Origin: Myoxocephalus aenaeus
Lineage: Eukaryota; Chordata; Actinopteri; Perciformes; Cottidae
NCBI GenBank assembly: GCA_038501785.1
Contig: JBAMJR010000078.1
Coordinates: forward strand, 453,501-517,500
Direction: 5' to 3'
Length of the DNA: 64,000 bases
Of the stretch, positions 56,395-64,000 are shown piece by piece. Each line of letters opens with the position of its first letter. Position 1 is the first letter of the stretch. The notes below the pieces were generated by a model, which did not search any database, was not told the origin of the DNA, and saw only the letters and a program-made list of their open reading frames with translations. The position numbers and the translations under genes are program-made.

Positions 56395-56720
56395 GCTAGT
56401 TCAATTCAATTCAGTTTATTTTATATAGCCCAACATCACAAATACAAGTTTGCCTCGGAGGGCTTTACAGTCTGTAACATAACATCCTGTCCCGGGACCT
56501 CACATCGGATCAGGAAAAACTCCTCTAAAAAGATAGTAAAAACCCTTTCACAGGGAAAAAAGGGGAAGAAACCTGAGGGAGAGCAACAGAGGAGGATCCC
56601 TCTCCCCGGATGGACAGAAGCAATAGATGTCATGTGGCCAGAATGAATAGCGTAGTTACAGCACATTACATGAATATGACAGAAATTATTCATATAATGA
56701 GTAGTAGGCATGGTCCATGA
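56395..56720. repeat. Dispersed repeat copy (TATATAGCCCAACATCACAA family)
   Basis: It contains TTTATATAGCCCAACATCAC, GGAGGGCTTTACAGTCTG and CCTCACATCGGATCAGG. A short piece of the same family flanks the hAT-type element at 40370-40411. I recall such sequence as common in teleost genomes but cannot name the element. Confidence 0.5.
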
Positions 56721-56749
56721 TCCTGATAACCACGATCCATGAAGCAGAA

Positions 56750-56875
56750 GGAGGGAGAGAGGAGGGGCATCAGCAGGGCCATGGCTGGAGGGAGGAGGTA
56801 GGAGGCAGGAGACAGGAGGCAGGAGGTAGGAAGGAGGAGGGAGGAGGCAGGAGACAGGAGACAGGACCGGCTCCA
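56750..56875. repeat. G-rich purine tandem repeat (GGAGGCAGGAGACAGGA type)
   Basis: About 125 bp of GGAGG-, GGCAGGAG- and GAGACAGG-type units, with almost no pyrimidines other than C in CAGG. Confidence 0.8.
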
Positions 56876-56884
56876 GACAGCACG

Positions 56885-57900
56885 ATCATGGAAACTAGTT
56901 CAACTTAAAATAATGTGTAACCTGCTGCCTGAAAATGTTGAGTTGGACAAGCTAAGGAACTTAAATTGTCTGAACTTCAATCGAGTTCATTCAACTAAGA
57001 ATGCATAGTTGGGTTGACAAAGGGAAAGCTACAAATAGTCCAATCAATTTTAAACTTTAATTTTAATCAACACGTTTTGTAGTACTACCAACAAGACATT
57101 TTAAGTTGGACAAACCTAAATCCTAGTTGCGACAACAAAGAATGACTCGTTTAACCAACACACTATTACTGAGATCCTGAGCCGTCCAAACATGAACATG
57201 AAAGTAGTTTGAACTAATGTTCTTGTTGGATCAATTTATAATTGTACAAAGAAGACAAATACATTTTCAGATGATTTAGGAACAAGAAGTATTATACACC
57301 TACATTTATTAAATATTTTAAAACCTAATCAAATAGTTTACGGGTTATCCTTTGTTTCAGTATAATGCATGCAGTTAGTACCTGACTCACTGCATGCATT
57401 ATACTGAAACTAGTCAAAAAGCAGACAAATAACGATTTTAAAACGTAAGAGCTGAAAATCACACACTCAGTAATAGGGAACATAAAACACTCAATCTGTA
57501 GTTTAGCTTTGTTAACTACAATAGCTAACTAGTGTTACCACTGCTAGCTAAACTGTGCCTCAACAATGTCTTTATAACTCACTAAAAACTATTGCTGCTG
57601 TTCGCTTTGCAAACCGTGTGTAAAATGTATAATTTTTTCCTATTCCACTCTTAATTAAACACATATTTAGATGAATACAAGCACAGTAACATGTTGTTCT
57701 TACCATGGCAAGTCCTGATCCAAAAAGACATTTTCTTTAGATACATGCCAACCGTGGGGTTGCCGATGTGCTTTTGCAGGGGCGATACAGTTTGGCCAGC
57801 TCGGAAATCTGTGTTGACTGTAGTGATTAGTTGGAATAGTGGGTCGAGTACACCCAACACTTTAGTTGAACTGACCTCAAATCCTTTTTTACAGTGTTGT
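56885..57900. other. Probable degraded DNA-transposon or dispersed repeat
   Basis: The left part has ACTAGTTCAACTTAAAATAA and TTGAGTTGGACAAGC. The right part ends TTAGTTGAACTGACCTCAAA then TCCTTTTTTACAGTG, whose inverse CACTGTAAAAAAGGA resembles ends of known fish elements. A matching left end was not found. It contains the 57354 hairpin. Confidence 0.3.
57354..57410. other. Perfect 21-bp inverted repeat with 15-base loop
   Basis: The left arm (57354-57374) begins GTTTCAGTATAATGCATGCA and the right arm (57390-57410) is its exact inverse, ending TGCATTATACTGAAAC. The loop is TTAGTACCTGACTCA. The size is like a small-RNA hairpin, but flanks do not extend the stem, so a microRNA precursor is doubtful. 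It may also be a palindrome from a transposon. Confidence 0.8.
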
Positions 57901-58004
57901 AAAGACTGTAGTATGGGTCTTACATTTTTCTGTAGTGCATGTGTTTAGCCTACAACATAAAATAGACCCTGTAGAAACAGCTGTTTTGGACGAGCATCTC
58001 TCTC

Positions 58005-58025
58005 TTCAGCACCATGGACAGCGCC
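58005..58025 (+). promoter_or_regulatory. RE1/NRSE motif (REST-binding), plus orientation
   Basis: The left half-site TTCAGCACC and right half-site GGACAGCGCC are separated by the usual two bases (AT). This equals the known 21-bp RE1 consensus over its whole length. REST binds such sites to silence neuronal genes outside neurons. The nearest recognised gene is cnih3, about 42 kb upstream; the actual target is unknown. Confidence 0.8.
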
Positions 58026-58051
58026 GCTGAGCCAACACACAGCATCCACAC

Positions 58052-58072
58052 AGCGCTGTCCATGGTGCTGAA
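58052..58072 (-). promoter_or_regulatory. RE1/NRSE motif (REST-binding), minus orientation
   Basis: On the minus strand the half-sites are TTCAGCACC and GGACAGCGCT, again two bases apart; only the last base differs from consensus. It faces the site at 58005 across 26 bp. The identity between the two stops at the motif borders. Confidence 0.75.
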
Positions 58073-59742
58073 ACAACCACCAAGCACTAGTCCGGTAGGG
58101 CTGTACATGAACAGTTTGATGAAGCTTTGAACATCTGTCATATGTTGTGACGTCAACACCGTCAAAAAGAGCAAACAGGAGAGAAAACCATTCAGTGATC
58201 GCAGTGAAAATACATAAGCAACAAATATAGATTTTGGGAATTTACTGGAGATGTTTGGATCACAAGTCACTGCCTGTGATGATCAACCAGTAACCCAACC
58301 CCGTCATCCCACTGGACACTGAACAGACGGATGTTCCCGTTTCCTGTCCCGGGAAATCGGACGTATCGCATTCCATCCCTGAAAGGATTCCTCGACATCG
58401 TTTCACTTGAGAAAAGGGGTTTCTTTGGACCGCATGTTTGCTCCACATTCCTCCCGCCGTGCGCCATGAAAACCTTCAGCTCAATGACACTTCCTCTTCC
58501 CCCAGGCGGGTACCTCCCTCCTCACGGTGTGCTCAAACGCCACGCTGTCAAACAAACACATGATCGCACTCAGCGGTGCTCCATATGGAGCTGTGAGTGC
58601 AGCTGGACCAGCGGATTCTGTTAGGACTGTTTTAAAGATTCACATTCCCCTGGTAGCGCCCACCCAGCTGGAAAGCTCCTCTCCCGTCTCCTGCCTCCTC
58701 GCATCAACTTGCAGAGTTTGGATTGACCCTGAAGAACACACATAACTTTAATGTAATTAGTTGAAGTTGACGATGAAGCCACCGGTAACAACAATATGAT
58801 GGCCGGCTGCAGAATTATTACCCATCTTGTGCTTCTTTGGCCTTTTTTGTTTTATCGAGTGAGTCGATTGAGAGAATCACCTCTGGAGAATAACTCATTG
58901 ATAATGGATATTATACCAGTAACCTTTCAGACAAAAGGGCCAGTGAGGGGCGTGGCTGTGTTAACATTGATAGAACATCTCACAGATTAGCCTCTGGACC
59001 ATGGCAATCCATTTTGCTCCTTGCTAAACACAAGAATAGTAATATTACGGAATAAGGAAAGACACCGACTATGAAGTCCCATCCCAAAAAGGTCTGTTTC
59101 TGTCCTGGGAATGTTATAAAGGTTAATGCGACCGACATGAGTACTCTTTTTTCTTCTTTTCCCCAGAACACCCAGAACTCATCAGATGATGAATAACACA
59201 CGTATAATAAGTCATTGACTATATATACTATTATATATATTTTTTCAAACAGTTACATGCTTTTGAATGGGCGAGGGAGGAATATAAAATATAGATATAA
59301 TTCATCATTATCATCTAGAAAGGATATTATGTTAGAAGTCTTCCCTTCATCCCGGTGCATGTTGGGATGTCTTGAGGTGGTGATCGTGTGCACAGATCAA
59401 GACGACAAGCAGTGCTTTCTAACTCAAAGTTCTGTATTCAGATTCTTCTTAGCAAAAGGGAAACTTAACTCCAACAAAAAGTCGCTCCACAAACAAACAC
59501 AAGTACTTCTGTTTTCTCCTCTCCATTGTCTTTAACGTAACATAAAACTCTTTCTTCTCCTCCGCTCCTGTCCTCTGTTCTCCTCTCAGGGTCATCATCC
59601 TCCTCTCTTTCAGCCTCGGCCCGGCTGACTATGGGAAGTGTAGTTCATTCACCGGATGCCATGATGGATTGTAGTCCTTGCTGCAACAACTGGGAGGGGA
59701 TGTACCATTGATGACACGCCCTCTCATGACATCACAAGGTTC

Positions 59743-59795
<53 letters not shown>

Positions 59796-60857
59796 GCTCC
59801 ACCCCAATGTTTTTCACGTTCAAAGTAACACATCTTGCAGCAGGAGGTCGTCCCAAGGTCATGGACCAGCTCATAAATCCACGGGGCGATGGCGTGGTGC
59901 AGATGGACAAACATACATGTAGATCGGTTCAGATAGAACAGATGAGGGGTATTAGCATATGATTCATGAGCTGGAGGACACGCCTCCTCCTCTGCATCCA
60001 TCCATCATCGCTCAGACACTCATGAATGAAATGCGTGTGAGAAATACTCCGTGAGGTGAAGCGCTTCAGTAACTAATGAATGTTACACGTCTGAAGGACA
60101 TAATGAGTGAAGCCGGCTGCAGACTCCAGCTTTTTGTTTGGAAAATCCTAATTGATTTTAATATCGGGTTGCATCACGCCCATGAGGAGAAACTCCAGTC
60201 TTCTCCTTTCTAATCGCAAATGACGCAACGTGAAATAGAACCTTCAGGCAATTAAAAATATAGAAGTTTCCTTTTGTGAGACATTGGCTTGTCTGTAGTA
60301 GTTTGTGAGAGGTATGAAGCAGCAGATCTATTGTTATTTGATTTAATATATATTGTGCAATATAATGTTTTTACTTGGTATTTCAAATGTGAGCAAATTG
60401 CTAAAATCGGGTTCTTTCTTGGTTCATTCTGGCTAAGTACCCGTGTACCGTAACACCACCAATAGACAAGCATCACAATCCAAGCAGAGGAGGTTTTAGC
60501 AAACGGCGGCTTCCTGGCCTAGCAGTCAGTCTGCAACAGGCGTGCAGCTGCAGCTGCTCATTCATTGTCTTGCACGGAGCTCCATCCTCTCGGGTCACTT
60601 CTGTTTAAAAAAACTAAACAAGAAACAAGCAAACAGTGAGTGACCGTTTATCTGGGATGCAACACCTCAACCGACTGAGACCTGACAGATTTGCCTTTCG
60701 GTGATGCAGAAGTTTACAGCAGGTTTGAGTGCACATAAAGTCACTGCAACAGGTGCACAGCTCTCTGGGTGGCAAACTTGCATAAGTTATACATGTTACT
60801 TTGGAGCTCATCCCAGAGGCTTCATGACTGCACAACACAGGCCCATGTATACAGGTG
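58073..60857. other. Gene-free stretch
   Basis: It contains one CA tract (59746-59793) and a short dispersed-repeat-like piece around 59630 (GGGAAGTGTAGTTC). An open frame after an acceptor-like CTTCCCCCAG at 58505 (58506-58745) was considered and not accepted. Nothing else was recognised. Confidence 0.55.
59746..59793. repeat. (AC)n microsatellite
   Basis: Forty-eight bases of AC. Confidence 0.95.
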
Positions 60858-61505
60858 GCAACCCCCGGTTCTACAGAGAAGCCTCTTAAATGGCATTCTT
60901 TCTACTGCCCTTCAGGGGGCGACTCCTCTGGTTGTATAGAAGTATATGCTTCATGTGTTAACGCTGCATTCTCTCTCCTGACCACCAGGGGGTGACTCCT
61001 CTGGTTGTATAGAAGTATATGCTTCATGTGTTAACGCTGCATTCTCTCTCCTGACCACCAGGGGGCGACTCCTCTGGTTGTATAGAAGTCTATGCTTCAT
61101 GTGTTAAAGCTGCATTCTCTCTCCTGACCACCAGGGGGCGACTCCTCTGGTTGTATAGAAGTCTATATAAATGACTCTACTTCTCTTGATGTATTCCCTC
61201 AGTAAACATTGTAAACATGAGTTTATGTCTCAATCTCTAGTTTCAAGTCTTCTTCAATACAGCATGATGTTCATTTAGTACATTATGGTCATTTAGAGTC
61301 AAACAGAAAAGTGGAATACGCTTTAGGGGCGGGGCTACAAGGTGATTGACAGCTCGTTGCTGCTACCAGATACACACGGCGTCGATACGTCCGCATTCCT
61401 TATATGGTAACTTCCGTTCATTGGTTGCACAAAAAAGCAACATGACGGCGTCCCATAATCCAAGATGGCGACAGCAACATCGCCGAACTCGAGGCTTCAA
61501 AGTGG
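60858..61505 (+). repeat. Composite dispersed repeat with four CTCF-like units, full length
   Basis: It begins CAACCCCCGGTTCTACAG, carries units at 60909, 60982, 61055 and 61128 (exact 73-bp spacing), then the tail with TATATAAATGACTCTAC and CATTGTAAACATGAGTTTAT. It ends after CCAAGATGGCGACAGC and GAGGCTTCAAAG. It is the most complete copy in the window. Confidence 0.7.
60909..61139 (+). promoter_or_regulatory. Array of four CTCF-like cores at 73-bp spacing
   Basis: Units three and four (61055, 61128) read CCACCAGGGGGCGA, one mismatch from the CTCF core consensus. Unit one (CCCTTCAGGGGGC) and unit two (GGGGGTGA) are weaker. Confidence 0.45.
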
Positions 61506-62879
61506 AATCCCCAAACCAACGGTGACGTCACGACGACTACGTCCACCTCTGGACCGCGTGGTCCAGACCTCCCAGGAAGAGCAACAGCATCAGTGACTTC
61601 CTGAAGGGGTTATGAACAACATATGACTTGTTTGATGGGAGGAAAAGGAGAAGACGGGTGATGTCGTAAAGTCCTCAGAGGGAGGCGGGACCAACGTTAA
61701 AACTCTCTGCACACGCTCTCCAACCGCATTAAACCCAGCCAGCGCTGCACACAATACATCTTATAACTCGTTAAAGCGCATTGTTGTGGTTGCTAGCACG
61801 GCTTTATTAAGTCTTGTTGAAAGGTATCGAGACGTGATGGATGTACTGCCCATGAGGTGTTCTCATGCCGACGGGTCCCTATGAATCACGGTCCTCTGGA
61901 GGCTGCGGTGCTAATGAACACGATGCTGGAGCATTCTCCCCTGAGCGGGGGCCGCCCTGCATACACAGGAATAAACCCTGTTTCTTTTGGGCGTGAGAAC
62001 TGATCCCTGGTCAACTGGTGACTTAAGCACCGTCTGATCTGAAAGGAAGTCTTTTCTTTCACGTCAGATGAGCAGCGTGTTTATTTAGTTAAACAAGAAG
62101 GCCGCAGCTTCTGATTCCAAACACGACTCCATGTTCACATATATAACTGACCTCATGGAATCTATTTTCAGGACCATGTTCCCTTTAATGTCTTATGATT
62201 CCCAAGGCTCTTACCTCAGGGGGTCTCCCTTTAAAACAGCATTGACTCACTCGCCAAACAAAAGCCTGTGACTCATGCGTCGTTGTTATTCTCACTTCTT
62301 TAGAATCACCACACAATCACGTCTTTGTGCAGCCAACTAAATATAATTTCACTTTACAAACGTACCAATTTAGACGTGTAACAATCGGCATAGTTTAATG
62401 CCGTACACGTTCTCATTGTGCTCCACGCGGTACTCGTGCCAAACACTGCAGTTCCTCAATGGCCACTTGAGGCTCCAAAAGCAAGTCAATGCCCCTAGAA
62501 TGGTTTCTATAGCCAATACATTACACTTGTATTATACTCACCAACTTAAATGATATTAAAGCTTAACGTTGCAGAACATGCACTGATAAAAACGGATCGC
62601 CCCATACAAGTTAGTTAATACATTGACTCAACATGCATGCCATCCCTTATGAGCTGCTGAACAAATAAATACAATTCAAAGTCTAATTTAGCTAATTAAA
62701 CATGTTATTTGACCACATGTATGTACGCAGCACATTCATGCACACGGCTAAAAATTATTACAAATGAAAGTTATAGGTCTAGACAACAAAACCACTCGGT
62801 TAGATTTAGGACACAAAACCAAGTGGTGGGGTTTAGGCGACACAACCACTAAGGTAGGTGTAGGCAACACAACTACTGC

Positions 62880-62975
62880 TTTCACCTCCTCACCCCCTTC
62901 CTCACCTCCTTCTTCACCCCCTTCTTCACCTCTTCACCTCCTTCTTCACCTCCTCACCTCCTGCTCCACCATCAT
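62880..62975. repeat. Pyrimidine-rich tandem repeat (TTCACCTCC type)
   Basis: About 95 bp of TCACCTCCT- and TTCACCCCC-type units, with hardly any G. Confidence 0.85.
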
Positions 62976-63707
62976 ACTTAATGATTGTTAATCTCTGTTG
63001 TGTTGTCTCACTCAGTCCTGTTTGTCATTAGTAAGATAACATTACTTGTATTAAAGGCCATAATCATTTGTATGAGTGTTTAATGGAAAACATTCTGGGA
63101 GTAACCTCCCCAACCTCCTATTGGAGGTATAGCGATACTGAATCCCATCATGTCATACGCCGTCATCCATTCATTCCGTATCATTAGCTTCTAATCAGAT
63201 CGGGAACTGTGCGTTGTGCATGATGTTCCTTTTCAGTGATTCACGCTCACGAGTTGCTCTTTCCTTGACCTTGAACTGTGGGGGAAGTAGAGTGAATGCA
63301 GCTTCCTGACCGGCGAGGTGGATGATCACCCATGAGAAGTTCTCTTGCTTGATTAAGCTGGAGCATTATTACTAAACACACTGCTGGGAGGAGGCAGCTG
63401 GCCAAGCAGAGGAAACTGTACTCGGTCCGACTCGGTCGATTTGAAAACCATTTCTCTGAGAAGAAAGTGGTCGATGAAAGAGGTCCAATCAGATTGAAGA
63501 AGAGGAGGGAGACTGTGTGTCATTCCTCTCTTTCTCCCTCTGCCTCCTCTTTTCTTCACTTTTACAAAAAGCTGCACTAATCAATATCTTCATACCGACA
63601 AGGGATCACATCTCTTTGTGCGATATGAAAGGTCTCTCCCTTTGGGAGAACTAAAAGAGAAGTTCCACCAAAACTCTACAAACGTTCTCTATACGACCAT
63701 CGAGCCA

Positions 63708-63915
63708 TTAAACACACAAATAGTGTTAAACAAGAAACACGCAAATAGTGTTAAACAAGAAACACGCACATAATTAAACACGCAAATAGTGTTAAACAAG
63801 AAACACGCACATAATTAAACACGCAAATAGTGTTAAACAAGAAACACGCAAATAGTTAAACACGGAAATAGTTAAAGAAGTAAATAGTTAACCAAACAAA
63901 TAGTTAAAGAAGCAG
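63708..63915. repeat. AT-rich tandem repeat (ACACGCAAATAGTGTTAAAC type)
   Basis: About 200 bp of repeats with AAACAAGAAACACGCA and AAATAGTGTTAAAC blocks, decaying to AAATAGTTAAAGAAG at the right. Confidence 0.85.
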
Positions 63916-64000
63916 CAAACAACTAATTGCTATAATGTAAAGATTTAGAGGAGTAATGGGACAGAGGATTTGGAGACGGCGGAGGAGCCACCGGCCAAGG

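Larger units (their letters stand above)
61506..64000. other. Gene-free stretch to window end
   Basis: It has a GGTTTAGGAAA-family fragment at 62760-62880, a pyrimidine-rich array at 62880 and a tandem repeat at 63708. I see no exon or RNA gene in the rest. Confidence 0.55.

Noticed and set aside
57950..58270. 106-codon minus-strand frame across the RE1 pair
   Set aside because: Its start codon is uncertain, it has no recognised family, and the RE1 motifs explain the sequence better than coding.
58506..58745. Open frame after an acceptor-like CTTCCCCCAG, encoding about 79 residues
   Set aside because: No recognised domain, no partner exons and no start codon of its own. A chance frame is more likely.
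1..64000. Search for CRISPR arrays, operons or bacterial-type systems
   Set aside because: The tandem repeats have no spacer-repeat structure, and the gene structure, splice sites and transposons are vertebrate.
1..64000. Search for tRNA and rRNA genes
   Set aside because: No cloverleaf with A and B boxes and no rRNA-like stretch was seen by eye; a covariance-model scan would be needed to exclude small RNA genes.

Overview
This window looks like a piece of a ray-finned fish genome, probably a spiny-rayed teleost. It has a vertebrate split gene with canonical splice sites and very dense CA/TG microsatellites and minisatellites. It also carries DNA transposons of the piggyBac, hAT and Tc1 types, a BEL/Pao LTR retrotransposon, and dispersed repeats of the kind seen in percomorph genomes. 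There is no bacterial or viral gene organisation. Most open frames are chance readings or microsatellite translations.

Layout. From 1 to about 18.8 kb lies the 3' half of a cornichon-family gene on the plus strand, best matched to cnih3. Three coding exons (2067-2179, 7151-7294, 16260-16287) share consistent splice phases. The introns hold a piggyBac-like element just upstream, microsatellites and a 35-bp minisatellite. The probable 3' UTR contains a C-rich array and ends near an AATAAA at 18752. The 5' exons must lie left of the window. From 18.8 to 27.5 kb there is no recognised gene. This stretch has minisatellites and three copies of a dispersed repeat, two of which carry 73-bp tandem units with a CTCF-like core.

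From 27503 to 35357 sits a complete BEL/Pao retrotransposon. It has two 755-bp LTRs that look identical, a 5-bp target duplication (GCAAT), and one uninterrupted 2024-codon gag-pol frame with zinc fingers, protease-like domain, reverse transcriptase, RNase H and integrase. Just downstream, a short Gly-Pro-Pro (collagen-like) reading frame is split by a 1501-bp hAT-type element (35978-37478) with an 8-bp target duplication. Three further DNA elements follow: a second hAT-type element carrying a piece of a Harbinger-like transposase (40412-41299), a Tc1 remnant (43002-43529) and a foldback element (46700-47009).

From 47 to 64 kb there is no recognised protein gene. This part holds large minisatellites (49.7 kb and 51.0-53.0 kb), a perfect 21-bp hairpin at 57.35 kb, and a pair of near-perfect RE1/NRSE (REST-binding) motifs facing each other at 58.0 kb. 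A further composite repeat with CTCF-like units lies at 60.9 kb. The RE1 pair is the strongest regulatory signal. It lies about 42 kb downstream of a neuronal-type gene (cnih3), but any link to that gene is inference.
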